Of a stretch of DNA of 64,000 nucleotides, positions 1-15,160 are shown piece after piece. Source of the stretch: Alisma plantago-aquatica (lineage: Eukaryota > Streptophyta > Magnoliopsida > Alismatales > Alismataceae); assembly GCA_963693085.1 (NCBI GenBank), contig OY856410.1:882929335-882993334 (forward strand), in the 5' to 3' direction. Under the pieces are notes generated by a model. That model was not told the origin of the DNA, did not search any database, and saw only the letters and a program-made list of their open reading frames with translations. The stretch's first letter is position 1, and every line of letters begins with the position of its first letter. The translations under genes were made by a program, and so were the position numbers.

Positions 1-725
1 CATGGTTTTAATCGTTAGAAATTTTGTTCATTACAAACTTGGAATGAATCAATTTAGGAAGAAATTATCTTGGATGTCCCACACTGATATTTTTGGTTAT
101 CATCTATGTAGGGGTAGGTTTGTCTTTTATAATATTTTTTTATAAAAGATGTGTGAGGTTTTGGGTTGCTACTTGTCTAATGTGTCATGTCACACGATAT
201 AATTAAATGCATGAATGTGGGGAAGGTTGGTGTTCTCCTATTTCTTTCAAATAATGTAATTGAACTTAACTTGTAAAAATTATATCAAATTGTAAGTTAA
301 CATATATATATTATATGTTTTTCAATTGGAAAGTTATACTCTACATATGGATGTAAGTTCCATGACTTAATTGATTATACATATAAATTTTTATTTATAG
401 AGTTTACACATTTAATGTGAATTTGATCCTAAATCTAAACAAATGTTCAATATGTTAATCAATATGTTGTTGTGGAACTAGAGTTTGACCATGGATGTTT
501 TGACGATGATAAATGAGGCATGTTTCATTCCTGTTATTCTTATTAGGAAACTACCTACCTTTCTCGCTCTTGATCTATTCCATGAATATAATCCTAATTT
601 TACTTAACCAGACATATCTTTGTAATAATTCTCTTTTATTTCGTGTGATCTTTTTGAGTGATCTCCCATTATGGGACATGTCCCCTCACATGATTCCTAA
701 AAGTGTGGAATCATTACATTATCTG
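1..725. other. Unassigned sequence
   Basis: AT-rich; no gene, RNA or repeat family recognised. Confidence 0.5.
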
Positions 726-3700
726 TGTGACGACCCGATAACAAATGAAGCTATCACCAGCAATAATTGCAAAATAACCATAAGCATCGGAATTAACAAA
801 AATCACTAAGAATTAAAACCATTTTACACATAGATCCTCATCCAGGAAACTCTTGCAAAAAGAACCAAAACTTTATATACTTGTGGTTCACATCATACAT
901 ACATTGTATCGTCTCATCTCGAGGATAACAAGTACCTGTTGCTTTACTCGGATATATACAATAGCAAAATAAAACCTCGAGGTAATCAAACCAAAATCTC
1001 AAGTCATTTGTAAAAAAACAACTAAGAACTATCTCCCAAAGGCCTGAGAGTACAGAGACGACACATAGGACTTCTATCTACAAGATACGACAGATAGTAC
1101 ACTCATCCTGAGCTACTACTGTTGTCCTTGCTGATGTGGTCCTTCCTCTGCAATCCAGTTTCTATTTCCTCATCTGCGTCCACCTAAAAATTGTGGATCC
1201 CACGGGGTGAGACAATTGTCCCAGTGAGAGATATAACTCTCTGCCAACAATATTATTATCATGGATAAACAATATTTACATTAGTAAGTAGGATTAATCA
1301 TTGTTATAAGCAGAACTTAGTAATATCTTCTCTTAAAGTAATGTAGCTATCTATGATAGAGCAATAAATCATATATTCACTTTACAAGGAATATAAAGAA
1401 ACATGTATAACATCTATCCAATTAAGATGTATAAAAGAAGTGTTCATCAACCAATGTATTTTGTATTCGATCCTTAAGAAAATATGCTATACAGTCGATT
1501 ACATATTTATAATCACACTTATGCCCTGAGGAGATGAAGTATATTGCTCATGCTCCAACCGACTACGACTACATTAAGCATCGGTATCATATAAGGTCAA
1601 TGGCAAAGTCGGTTGTCAAGACCTCACCTGTCTCGGTCAGTACGAGACAACTTAGCAGGACATCTTGTGTCATCTACAAATAGCATTCCGGGGTATAGCG
1701 GCGTCTTCGCTATAGAGTTACAGCTGCAGCATGTACTCTTTTCAGGAGAATACCACGTAGCTTTCTCGGATTTATTGAGTTATGGTACATAACCATACTC
1801 TGAGTCACAGGCCAGTTCACCGTACTCATTACTGAGTTTACGACCGCAGTCGCACTCGAGCCAGGATATGGCATATAGACAATCCCCAAGATCGTGGACG
1901 TAAGGGGATCGATCAACATAAGGTCATCCAAGCTCACTCCCCCACATATTCAAAAATATACGCTCCAGGTAATCTCGTGGGAAAAACCCATTTCACCATT
2001 CAGCAAATCCTGACACTGATGGATCTATGGTCAGGGCAACCACATGACGAGATTCTACTTGATTAATTAGGTGCATTACAGTATCTTTTAGGATCAACCA
2101 AGTTTCAAACATATTTATAACATATGCTACAAAGAAAGATATAATGTGTTTATCAAGTACTTTCAAATTCTTTGGAACACATATAACACTTAGGATCTCA
2201 ATCGCTTATCATCATCATGTCTGGGTATTCAAACCCTTAATTCATCACTGAGTACTGCTACCACTTATCAAGTAACCATTACCTTTAGGTCATCAGACCA
2301 AGGTCTTAATTCACCTAGTTCACAAAGCTCATTAAATATCTGGTCACCTTTCACTAGGAAACAACTATCTTTTATGACATCAGATTATAGAAACATTATA
2401 CTTGTTGTACAAATAATGCGCATAGCTCACAAAGCCCATTAAATAACTTGTCACTTCTTACTAGGCAACAACTATTCACATGGCTCACAAGGCCCATTAA
2501 ACATCTTGTCACCTCTCACTAGGAAACAAATATCTTTTTAGGTCATCAGACCGCATAAACATTATACTTATTATATAAGTATTTAACATTTCTCACAAGG
2601 CTTTTACAATAAGAGAAATACAATCTTCCCATTACTAGGGTTAGGGTTTTCCTTTATAGCCGAATAGGGTTTCAAGTTCATATTATCAATCCAAACCCTA
2701 ATTCATTGCTCCACACATCTAGGAGCATACATTGATATCATAAGTATTAAATCATACGTATTTATTCTCATCACTTATCATTACATGATTATCAACACAA
2801 AGTATGAGTTTCTCTCTCATCCTCACTAGCATATTGATTACATCATACTTTATTAACTTGGCTTAACCCCTTTCTCAAGGCATGTTAGCCTTCACTTATC
2901 AAAGTGCAATAAACCCATTACATCTAAATGTAACAATTGACATGACATACTTCATCTGTTACTCATCCAAGTATATTGGATTTGAGGTGCATCAAGGTGT
3001 GTCACCCTTGAAGTATTTGATGTGATATTTATCATGCCTTGGTGTATCACTTCCCTTATTACTTTTAACTTACTTAAGTTCATCAACTTATCTTGTATTA
3101 GGGTATTCCCCATCCTAATACTTTATGCACTAACTCATCACATTTACCCTGCAGTGTATTGGCCATAAGTCACATAATTGCATTACCCATCTATCATCAA
3201 GTGATATGGACTCATCTCAGGTTAAGGCTTTGTTAATACAATGGTTGACCATTATCAACCACTTTAGGTGTTTCACCTATCAAGGTATCAGCCACACCAT
3301 TACTTGGTGTTATACTCATCACTCCTAAGAGTGTTTTACCCTTACCTTTATAAGGTGTTTTGGGTTGACTCATATATGTCAAGTTGAGCACATGTATTGG
3401 GTCAGGTGTATATCAAGAAAGGCATGATCATATCCCTCACCACTTACCCATTAAAGTATCAACCTTAACAATCATATGGTGTATCACCTTCACCATACAT
3501 GGGTGTCACATCCTTTCTTCACTTGAAGCTATTGCCCACACCATACTTTATTAAGTTGACTTAATTCTCCTCTTTGAGGTACCCTAACTCACAATTATCA
3601 AATTGCATTAAACTCATTACCTCTTAATGTAGCATTTGACACAATACATGACATGTACCACTCAACCAAGTACATTGGATTGAGGTGTTCTCACCATATC

Positions 3701-5864
3701 GGGTATTAAGGTGTGTGTGTGTATGCTGCCATATCGTGTTTAAGATACACCTATCATCATATCATGTATCCATATTGTGTACCCATATCGGTTTGGCCAT
3801 CACTTAGATTTTATCATCTCAAGTAACCTCATGTTGTGTATGGGGTAGATGCTTGACCTCATATCGGGTATAAGAGTATATTTGGTTCCATATCGTGCGC
3901 AAGATATGCACCATGTCGGGCATAGGATAGATGATTCATCATGGTATTGTTTTTAGTAATCTATACACCATGCCACATTGGGTTACCATGTTGGATTCTC
4001 ATATCGGATTCCTATATTGGGTCTTCATATCGTGTTTAGCATATTGGCTAACATATCGAGTTAGTATATTAGGGAAACCATTATGCTCATATTCTTTCCA
4101 AGAATCAGTTGTATCATATGATTTGAATAACAAGCTAGGTATCTAATTGAGCTCTTCAACCCATCACAAAGTGATAAGGGTATGTCGGGTTTTCAAAGGC
4201 ATATCAGATTTCACTCCTTCATTCTAGGGTTTGATTCATATCGGGTAGAGTGTACCATATCGTGCATGAGGTATGAACTTGACCTCATATTGTTCACAAG
4301 GTACAAGTAGGTACTACTCCTATCATCTATGAGATATCACTCAAATCGTTCATGTTGTATCACCCATGTCCATATCGGGTTACCCTTCATCTTGGGTTCC
4401 ATATCGGGTTTTAAGGTACTTCAACCCCATATCGGGTTGTACTATGATGATGTCATCATCATCAACCTCAAGACCTTTGTCATGCTTATTATAGTTCATG
4501 GACAACAGTACTTACAACTTATTGGAACTCAAATGAACATCAATTGATCAAAGGAATTCAGATTTGAAAGTAAATCAACAAGTTCAACAATATTGAAGGT
4601 GAATAATAACATAGTTGGGTTCAAGTTATATAACCCACCTCTAAAGCAACTTCCAAGCTTCAAACTCCAACTCTTTACGTTCCCAAGGTTGAATATGAGC
4701 ATATCCAAGGTCCAAGACTTGAGCTCCTTATCTCTTACACGATATCTTCACTCCTTGTGGCCGATATCACCTTGCTAGGTTGATATCACCTTGCTTGGTT
4801 GATATCCTTTCTCTTTGGCCGATACCAAGCTCTAAAACTCGACACTCCTCACTCATACATGATACTAGGGTAGTATGCATGATATATAAGGAAAGGATGA
4901 TAATGAGATCTGAAAAATTCTACTAATAGGTGAAGGGAATGGTATTTATACCTGTGGTTTATGAAAAAGAGTGTAAGAGGTGTCATCTTTTTAAGCTACT
5001 AAGTGCCACATAGCCATGCATGGATTGACACATATATTTTCATGCATCCCATATTTATATTGCCATGCAAAAATAAAACTTAAGTATAATGCAAAGGATA
5101 AGGGTCGCCCCTTTGGTTATCTTCTAGGGCAAGTTACTTCCACTCACATTATTATTATATTCAACACAATTCCATACAACCTTTACCCAAGGAAAAGTTA
5201 CAAACTAATACATATGACTTCCTTGAAGTTCCTAGGCCATCATGGGCAAAGCAAGAGTCAAAAAGTCGATAGGAGACTTCCTCTAAGGCTCCATGGCCGA
5301 CAGGGACTCTTGTTTTCAAGTTTTCAACTTGATATGACTCATACAAGGGCTTTAACTTAGTCTGTTCATCACCAAGAATGCTACCATTCTAAAATGATTC
5401 AAACATAGTGTCTCCTTCTTTCTCTCTTCTCTAGTTGATACTAGGAAGTATTAAGGACACTCTAGAAATGGTAATTTACACATTAACCCTTCATTTTAGA
5501 TAATTTACAATTTGTACCATAATTGATGCATAAAGCACTTAGCATTATTCAAACAAGTTCTCACTTAGATTTTAGGCTTTCCACAAGCCATCACTTAGCA
5601 TCATTCTCTCTCTTATGATGTTAGAATACTTAGGGTACATTCAACATATGAAATTTTGCAATATAACCCCTCATCTTGGGTAAATTGCTCTTTACACTCA
5701 AACTATCATATAATGTGCAAATAGTTTGCAAATAAGCTCAATCTTAAAAATAAATTTCACAAAGAGTCTTAATTACTTTTAAAAAGATTAAATCAAGTTT
5801 GTAAATAATTTACTTAAGCAAAACTTCTAGGGTTAGGCCATAATTCAGGTCAGGGATGTTACAA
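726..5864 (-). mobile_element. Probable solo LTR of a Gypsy (Del/Tekay-like) element, 5.1 kb
   Basis: The minus strand begins TGTAACATCCCTGACC (at 5864) and ends TCGGGTCGTCACA (at 726), the terminal style of many plant chromovirus LTRs. Flanks ATCTG (721-725) and ATATG (5865-5869) match at 4 of 5. No gag or pol frame inside. A cluster of CATATCGGGT words lies at 3,680-4,440. A length of 5.1 kb is long for an LTR, so a nested or composite block is possible. Confidence 0.45.
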
Positions 5865-8800
5865 TATGTCCTTCGACCCCAAATTTGTTATAATGTGTAT
5901 GTTCAGATTCCTAGTATTTAAATTGGACTTGCATATTCTTTTATTATGCATAATGTGGTAACTTAATACAAAACTTTAACATGTGAGATCTTGTATGGAT
6001 AGGATAAATCTCCACACTTCATAATTGTGCAGAGGTGATAATTCTTGCAAATAAATTTAAAAGAGCATATATGTATCAAGTCCTTCTTAGAGTAGATGTG
6101 TATCTTTTCCTACTCACCCCATATTATAGAGTAGGTGTGAATTTTTCCTTCTAGCCTCATACTATTAAGAAGATGTGTAAGTTTCCCTGCTCAATCATAT
6201 TTTGATAGATCTATTATTTCCTACATACGTGATTTATATTATTCTCGAATTATCACATGTGAAACACACATATGCTTTGTTTATATTTGATATACAATTA
6301 ATTGGCAAGTTTCTCTATGGGCTCTTTAATGATGCCTCATCTTTTAATTGGTTACTTCTTTATGATATTTCTTTTGGCATACATTCAGATGATTTCATGT
6401 CTCTATTTAATTGGGATCCTTGATAAGTTAATTGTTGTTCTTTTCCTTATTATTGCCTACTTTCTAACTATATGCAGATATTAGCATTTGCATATGAACT
6501 TTCACCTTCTCTTTTTTGTAGTGTATGCTTCCAATCCCTTAGGTAAAGAAGATTTTGGAAGGATGATCGAGTTAACTAGGACATGCAAATGAGTTGATTA
6601 TGCTATTTGGGAGATAAAATTGAAGTTGTTGGATTACCTTCTACGTACACACTAGTATCATGTAGGTTTCCTCGTGTATTCACCCATGTGGGTGTACAAT
6701 CATGTAATCATATATAGTTGTAGTATTCTGAATATAATTTCTTACTATAATTTAGTATTTTGAGCATACCCATTGAATATATTAGATCATATTACCATGC
6801 AAAAAGAATATGTTGGTGTTTGGCAGTGGGATTATTCATTGTATTCGATTGAATAAGGATTGGTACCCCTCTTATGTCTCACATCTTACACCTCCCATGG
6901 TGTTCATGTATTAAGATAGCCTAGTAAGCCCCACCTCAAGGTACTACTACCACAAGATCAAAAAGGAGAAGTTTCACCAAGAAAGGAGCATAGTAGGTCA
7001 AAAGGAGAAGAAAACCAAGTCACTCCAATAATCGGGGGTTGAGCTTAGAAGAATCTAAGTAAAAAGAAGTAGATCACGTGTTTACCTTCAAGGGAACAAT
7101 CAAGTGTGCATAGATATTCACAAAAATGCCCCACAGTAGGCATACTCCTAGCGCAAGCCTCAAGTACATTGGAATACGGCCATTGAGGATCATCGGAGAA
7201 TAGCAAATAGGTGATGTTTGAAAGTAGAGCTCGAAGAAAAAGGAGCACACAAATTGATATTACAAGGTTCGAGGAACCTTGTTTGTAACTCTAGGAAGGT
7301 TTATTATTTGAAGAGAGGGTGTAATATAGGTTGGGAACTTGTCTCGATTGAGGAGAAGAGCAAAGATTGTCGGTCATGATTGAAACAGTAGGAGAGGTAG
7401 AAATATCCTAAAAGTTTAGGAAAATTTAGCACAAAAGCATGAGGTAAAGATAATGGAAGGAAAATCTCACAAGAAGATCACTTAGAGAGAGAATTGACGA
7501 GGAAGGCAAGTGTCATTACAGCCAAAGCAAAAAGGGAAGATGAGAGGTTGACAACGACTCAGCTACCGTCAGATCAGAAATCTAGTAAGAAAATAATGGA
7601 ATAATGAAGCCTGAAAAGTTTACAAATAACGATTGTGACATCAAGGTTGCACCCTCAATCATCAAACTTGTTTAAATATAATTAATATTATTTCTTTTAC
7701 ATTTATTATCTTCTCCTATTTTATTTTATATATCTTAAAGTGCTAAATCTAAAACAGTTGTGACAACAAAGACAAATAATGTATGGCAATTGCTAATCTT
7801 GCTTTAGTTTCCAATCTACAACTTGAATGTTGAGTCTACTATAGAAATAATTATTGTTCCTCAAGGCATTTAAGAGTGAGATTTTGTATTCCAACTATTT
7901 TACTAATTATGAAAGCCTAGAAAAAATGTAGTGTGTTTATATTAATTTAAAGACTCAATATTTAGTAAATTTTCATAGTAACCCTCACTTAAAACTCCAA
8001 GTCAACAAACTAGATGAAGACCTCTAAAATATAAGTAAAAAACTTTAGCATGACCTTTCTAAACTCCTAAGGTACTTATTATCAATTAATCTATGAAAAG
8101 CAAGATTAATACTAATTCTGACAAAACGTAAAATAGGGTTAAGATATACTTGGAATCAAATGTGTCAAACATCTCGTGATTTGTGCAATTCTCATGTCTA
8201 GGGTGTGCCACAATTTAAATATAATCTTTCAAACCAGTCCATAGCTATTTTAGTCTTCTCATAGTGCTAGTTGAGCGTTGTTGTAAATAAAAGCTAAACA
8301 ACTCTTGTTAATGCCACGTTCACATGCCACCTTTATGACCCTTCTTGTAACCAATGAACTGATATACAACTCCATTTAGAAGTTACATATCTCTCAAAGT
8401 AGCTATAGTTTGAGTAATTCAAAGTTGTGGATCTTCCTCAAAGACTTCGATATCAAGTGTAGCCACAAAAACCATCTCAAATATTTTTCAAATTTTGTTT
8501 CAATCCAAAAGCAATTATTTAAGACAAAATTATGGCCAAGAAGACAACAATCTAACATATAATGCATTTGATTCCTAGACATGCAAAATATGCATGCATG
8601 GATGGACATAAAGAGAAGTGATATCCAAAAATAGGGAAATGTGGCAATAATCAACATGCATGTTGAATCTAGTGACAATGTCCCAATGTAAAAGCTCTAG
8701 TTGAGATGCATGAGAGAAGGTAAAAATGAATAGCAATATTTCTTCCAATTTAAACCATTTGACACACATTGACTAGATTTTTCCATCAAGTTTAATTCCA

Positions 8801-9057
8801 TGTTCACTCTTATATGCCCTGCAATTAAAATAATATGTTTGGTATCAATGCATTTTTATGAAACTTTGGTATTTTAATGGAGGAGGTTATGGAAAATATA
8901 TTACAAAGTAGATGTTTATTATTATCTACACAACTATCTATGATGTGTAATGGAGTGTTTTTAATTGTGTCTTGTTAATTTAATTTGATTTTAATCATGC
9001 ACGTGAATAAGCAAGTATTTAGGTTGCAGAGCTTGTGGAGTATACACACACAGAGAC

Positions 9058-9061
<4 letters not shown>
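5865..9061. other. Unassigned intergenic sequence
   Basis: AT-rich; 6,950-7,600 is purine-rich. No protein family, LTR pair or MITE was recognised; the longest frames are short and lack homology cues. Confidence 0.5.
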
Positions 9062-9148
<87 letters not shown>

Positions 9149-9149
<1 letters not shown>

Positions 9150-9540
9150 TCAGGCTAGAATACACTCGAGTGTACGGATCACACAGATACACTCAAGTGT
9201 ATTTGCATATCAAGATTATTTTTTGCAAAATGTAAACCGTTGATTTTCACCGTCATACTATAACTAGGCTACATACAAATTTTGAGCCCATTTGGATGAG
9301 TGTAAGTCACTCATCCAAAGGCAACAAAATCGGCGCGCGAAACTAATTTGAAATGCATAATTTTTGCGGTCTTCATAACATGAGCTATACATATCCAAAT
9401 GTTCTCAAATTTTGTGTATTAGTTGTTCACAAGATGTTTAAGAAGATCAACGGATTAGATTTTCAAAAAAAATATTGCATCATGAAAAACTACTTGAGTG
9501 TATTCCGCTCCGGATACACTCGAGTGTATTCTAGCCTGAC
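9149..9540. mobile_element. Micron-like MITE, copy 1
   Basis: It begins GTCAGGCTAGAATACACTCG and ends with the reverse complement. The left flank is (TA)n(GA)n (9062-9148); the right flank is its mirror image, (CT)n then (TA)n (9541-9596). The centre has a hairpin TTTGGATGAGTG ... CACTCATCCAAA. No coding frame. Confidence 0.85.
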
Positions 9541-9596
9541 ACTCTCTCTCTCTCTATATATATATATATTTATTTATTTATGTATATATATATATA

Positions 9597-12500
9597 CTCA
9601 TCGAAACAATATTGTAGTTATCTTGTTTATTTGTCTTAGCTTCTAGTATGTTCTAAAGATATGCGCAATCTCAGATGAGAAAATGAAGCAAATGGTGCAA
9701 CTTATAGCGGCAAAATGCTTTCTTGTATCTGATGCATCAAGACAGATTCTCACTTTAACTATTTGTGCATGTTCTACGTCTAATTTGGTGACAAAAGACC
9801 ACGTCGAGTGCTCGACCATGATCGTCGACCAAGGCAATTGGAGTGTAACTTGACTATTCAATATTGAGCAATGTGTAGCAGAAGGAACTCAAAAAAGTTA
9901 TTACAGAAGTTCAGTTGGGTGTAGTCGGACGTAGTTGTATGAATTTTGAATTTGTAATGTAAAATGTACAATATATACCTACTTTGTCATCCAATGGCAC
10001 TTTACCAAATATGTCATGAGTTTACTTAGAATATGTAAGGTTAGCATGATCTTAAAACGTCCTACACAAAACCTATATGTTCAAATGTTAGACTCTCAAA
10101 ATGTAATAAAATTGAATCTGTATTAAATTTGTTGAATTTGATGTGTGGGTTGTATTTTTTTGCTAATTTGCTGACCAACCTTAGTTAGACTTTGGTATTG
10201 ATATCATTTTCTTGGAAACATATTAGTTTCTCATTGTATATAAATCCTAAGATAACCTCAATTTTCAAATCTTTCAACCAAACATAAGATTTGCAAACTA
10301 CTCGCCGTCACTAGATCCACAATATTGGTATCCCAAGTGATGAACTCAGATACTTACACAAAGCAGTCTTACGGTTACTCACAGAAGCAAACATTGACAG
10401 AGAGGTGGCCTATTCGAGTTCTAGTAACCTGACTAGGCAGACGTTGATATCTCCACATCTCGAGCAGTCTTGATCGTGTTTATCAAAGGATCAAGTTGTA
10501 TGAGTCAAGCTGACATCGCTAAAATCTAGATAATATACATTTAGAGATTTCCTCTAATATCTTTTTTGATCGGGATTTCCTCTAATATCAACCTGGTTAC
10601 TAGGCGGATTCCAGTCAACATGCTCGAGTCCATTAACAGAACACCAACGCAGAGCGCCTGTGCCAGCCTGATACGAAATTATTTGGTGAGGAACAGATAA
10701 AACTAGAGCAACCACCATAAGCAATTTTCTCAAGCACCGCATGACACCACGTTTAAAACAGTAATAACCATCACGTTGAGGCATTTTGTTACAAATTACA
10801 AACAAAAGCAGCAGCCGCGTGAGTTGCAGCCAATATCAAAGCAAATCCACGCCAATTCAGGCCGAACAGGACATGGATGTAAATGACAGCTTAGATAACG
10901 ATACGAGGAAGGCTCCTCACAGGCTAGTTCGGGTATTTATCTTAAATGTAAATTGCGCCTTGGGAAGCCCTAGCCACCAAAGCCAAACCTGTTTATAAAA
11001 TGCCTCCAGCTTCAGTTAACATGATCCCTCGCACATCCATGACAGTCATTGTTGGAGGTGTCGTCCATGAAAAACTAACGGAATTAATAGCACAAAAGCA
11101 TTTGGAAATTGGGCAAACAAAGATCAAAGTACGACATAAGAGAATATTATGGATCAACAACCTACCACGAGGATCTTACCTTCTCTTTTACTCTCTTCAA
11201 TTTAGTTCTTAACACTAAACATGTAAATGGATATCTAGAATCCGCACACTCAATCCGGTTTTGAATTTGAAATTGTGAAGAAGAAAAAAAGTCGAACATC
11301 CAAAATATTGGGGTCAAATTTTGGATATCGAATTTCAAGTGTCAAATCCGTTTCAAAAATATCTACATTCGACAACTATATACATATATTATTAAATATA
11401 TAATATCAAAATATAAAAATATAGATATTTAATCACACGTATTTAATCTCATTTATAACAATAGTCACCTTAAGTTGTTATAACCATGCCCTCTGTACAT
11501 TTTAAAAAAATTATACGATGCCTAATTGAGGTGACACTAGCAGCAGAATAGAGACCTACATACATCGTGTAAACAAAACAATATCAAAAATGAAGCATAA
11601 GCTTCCAAAGAGAGAAGATGTTCATCTCTATCAACTAATAAAAAGAGCTGAGCATTTTCCAAGTGCAACGTGGATCTATGAATTATGAGATGAAAAATGT
11701 GCATCTCAAACTACACAAGTTCAATTAATTGATTTGAGCCGTCATGAGCGTACTCAATGATGTTTAGAATAAGAAGACTAGTGATTTGCGTAATGTAAAG
11801 GCCTCATGTCAATTCTAACTCGGTGTAACAATTAGCTAATACACAGGTTTTTCAATGTCGGGTCAAAATATCCAGTCGTGGACAAAATATCACACCTGAA
11901 CACAGCCAATACACTGTGTAAGCATTAGGGGAAGTACAAAGAAAACTGTTGACCAAAATAGATCACGACGGAGTGGTATAACCACATAAATCAGCAGACA
12001 AAACATAAAACGACTTGTTAAAAAAAAGATAATATATTTATAAACAAGAATACTAGAACATGTCAATCAACTAAAGTTACAAGACGTTTCAATTAAAATG
12101 TTGCAGCAAAAGATTATTCATATAAGCATATGATAAAATCTCGACACGATGCTTATTCACAAGCATACTACATACGAATGGCAACCATATGCACGTGCGG
12201 GCACCATTATGTATATGTGTAAGCGGACACCATTAAAAAGTTATAATGAACCTAAAATATGAATTTTAACACAAAATAAAATAAACATTAGACTAAAATA
12301 ACTTAGGTATGGATCAGGCATACAAGTCAAACATCATAATGATACTTGCTGCCTACAAATAAGTCTTCCAATTGTGTAAAAGTGTCTCGTGAATAATGCA
12401 AAAATGCAAATAAACACAATGACAACAATGTGTAGCCCCTACATTACCACAGCCAGTTTGCCAACGACGTCATTGGCATTTAAAATGACTTTCAAAAGAG

Positions 12501-13694
12501 TGATTGGAAATTAAATAATTCATACACCTATGTTACTCGAAATATGGTTGTAACATGGCATTCTCCTATCATTTAATATTATACAGACAACACTGTGCAC
12601 ATGACCACCGCAAACACTACGGGAGATGAAGATAATCAATAACAAGCAAATTTGTTTGCTACCAGAATGACGGAGGTTAAAAGAAATTAAGACAAATAAC
12701 CCTCATCCAAAATATGCTGCCATTCGTAGGACCCCAATACGATCAGTTAACAAATCTAGGAAACATAAGTAGACCCTACTGGTCCCATAAATAGATTAGA
12801 CAGCTTGAATTGCATGTAAAACAGGGAGAACCGCCATGCTTTAGGTGAGAAGCTGTACTGTTGCCATCACATATGCCAGGTACCATATGGTGAAGCGTTT
12901 GGATACAGAGGTTTCCCAGAGGCTTGTTCAAATGAAATTTTCAGAGTGCAGGCAACAAGTGCATCTCAGTGGGATACCTTGATGATCATTCCAAGTGCAT
13001 CTACAAGCATGTGCAGCTATCCATGATGTGGAAACATTCATGCATGTCCCACATTTTTTAACCAAAAGCAATGGAATTGAATAACAAGGACAGAGATGGT
13101 CAGCAGTAGGCGCATGCTCAGACAGGCACATCACAGCATAGGGGCTGGCTGGCCATGTCACTGCACATCTTTACAGAGCAATATTAGAACATAACAATAT
13201 TGGAATAGCAGTATCCAAAATGCGCCTTGCTGAAGGCGAACGAGAATCTAATACTGGCTACAAGGGCAGTATTTGAAGAGTAAAATTCTTTACATGCCTC
13301 TCCCAGCCCTCGGGTTCCATCAAGAACCACCAACACAAAACTTCCCGATCTCTACAAGATGGTGCCTTCAAATTCGGCAATGGCTAATCCAGGCTGAATG
13401 CAGCAGATCCCACTGCCAGTGGCTCCTGGCCAAAGTTGATTTTGGCTGAAGGATTTCTGCAGCCCTGTTAGTAGACGTCACTATATTTGCAAATGATGAT
13501 TAGTTTGCTTTCACAATCGAAAACGATGAGAAAAAAGCTGCTACAAAATTATACTTTGGTTACAGTGACGGTGATCAGCTCCAATATACAACTTTTAACA
13601 TTAGTGACTAATATCAGTACCTCCAGGAGGTTAACTTCAAGAAAGTGAAGATGGATCTCATCATCTAACCAATTACCCTTGACTCGTCTTCCAC
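9597..13694. other. 3' flank of ASI1, including its unmapped 3' UTR
   Basis: About 12,850-13,694 is less AT-rich than the rest and may hold the ASI1 3' UTR. 10,340-11,210 is of mixed composition but gives no recognisable protein. Small frames here (70-83 aa) have no family signature. Confidence 0.45.
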
Positions 13695-13745
13695 TCACTT
13701 GGTCTTTAAATGGCTTGTAGCTTGTTTAATCTCTCTTTGATGAAC
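13695..13745 (-). CDS. ASI1: ASI1 exon 14: last coding exon and stop
   Basis: The acceptor is ATTTCTTTCAG before 13745. It encodes VHQREIKQATSHLKTK and TGA at 13697-13695. Family members end in a similar basic helix after LYKQQGEEL. The 3' UTR must lie below 13,694; no clear AATAAA was identified on the minus strand, so the transcript end is open. Confidence 0.85.
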   Translation of the reverse strand, partial: VHQREIKQATSHLKTK

Positions 13746-15098
13746 CTGAAAGAAATAGTGATCCAGTTCAAGTCCAAAATACAGGAATGCATGCACAGGC
13801 AGATATTATTGGCAATCACCTTATGTAGTTCTTCCCACCAACATGATGATTTGTGGTCAAGGAACATCCATTCCATGGCCATTTCGTACTCTATTGTATT
13901 ATGTTGTGAATAGTGTGACGCCGAAGCTGCTCCTCTCTGCCAATTCAAAGAAAACGTTCTACTCACCATGGTATCAATTTATAATCTGAGAAAAAAGATG
14001 CATCAATTTTAAAACGGGATGATATTAACTGCTTCCTCCTTCATTCTCCTCATTTTTGTATATTTGTCCATTGAGAGGGGCCCACCAATTAGTGAGTAGG
14101 ACTTCTGTTTTGGAGACCGTGTTATGCCCTTACTGGCAAGCAAAGGCCTGCAGGGAGAAAGAAAATAGGTTTTAGAAATTGTCTTATTACATTGTACATT
14201 TTTACATATGATATTCGCTGAGGATATTCGCTGGCCATAAAGCATACTGCTGATAGAGATCATCTGTTACGAGTAGGTTACCAAGGAACAGCAGGGGATA
14301 TTGAATGTAAAATACCAGAAAAATCAGGCTTATTGCACAATAAAAAGGTCAATGGTCAATGATGAAAATATATTTAGATAGAAGGGAACACATTAAAAAT
14401 ATCTACACAGCCCCAATCTTGAACTCAAGCTAGCACTAGATGTTGCCACGTACTAACCTATTTTGAACAAAACTATACACGTGGATATGGGATTAATAAC
14501 AGTTTAACAGTGATCAACACCAATCACCATTTCCGCCAGCCGAGCAGGAATATAAAATTACATTCTTGCTAAGCTAGCTAGAATCTAAACAATCTGAACC
14601 GGATGCTAACCATGACTTTAAAGGAAACAGCCTCGGCAAGCTGATATGTGAGATCAAAATATCTAAAAAGTACACTACCTATAAAATCAAGCTCTAATCA
14701 AGATCCTTTGCCACCTTCAAACAGCAGCGTAGCAGGCCTTCTAACCAGTTGCCACTGGGATTTACCGAAACAACAGAATCCTATTATCTTGTTGATCAAT
14801 CTCATTAACAGAAATGAAACAGCAAGGATCTCATTAGCTGAGATTGTCAAACAAAGTCTGAGAAACCTATTTTGCTTAGTGGGTGACCCCTTGGGAAATT
14901 GGGATTAACATGTACCTGGCAAAGCTTCCAGGTCACGGGTCTCCTTTTCAACAGTCGGATCGGCCCACTGATGTCAGCACTAACCAAATTTATAATACAA
15001 TATATACACACACATGTAAATGCACATATTTGTGTATAGAGCATACCTGCCTAGGTGGTCCTTCCCCGCCTACGCGGGAGCCTGAGTGTTTCTAGGCG

Positions 15099-15160
<62 letters not shown>

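Noticed and set aside
9062..9123. (AT)n tract as a possible origin or promoter
   Set aside because: A simple microsatellite attached to the Micron-like MITE; similar tracts recur at 15,101, 15,551, 43,470, 46,122 and 58,942.
12928..13161. 77-residue frame below the ASI1 stop codon
   Set aside because: Probably within the ASI1 3' UTR or its flank; no homology cue.
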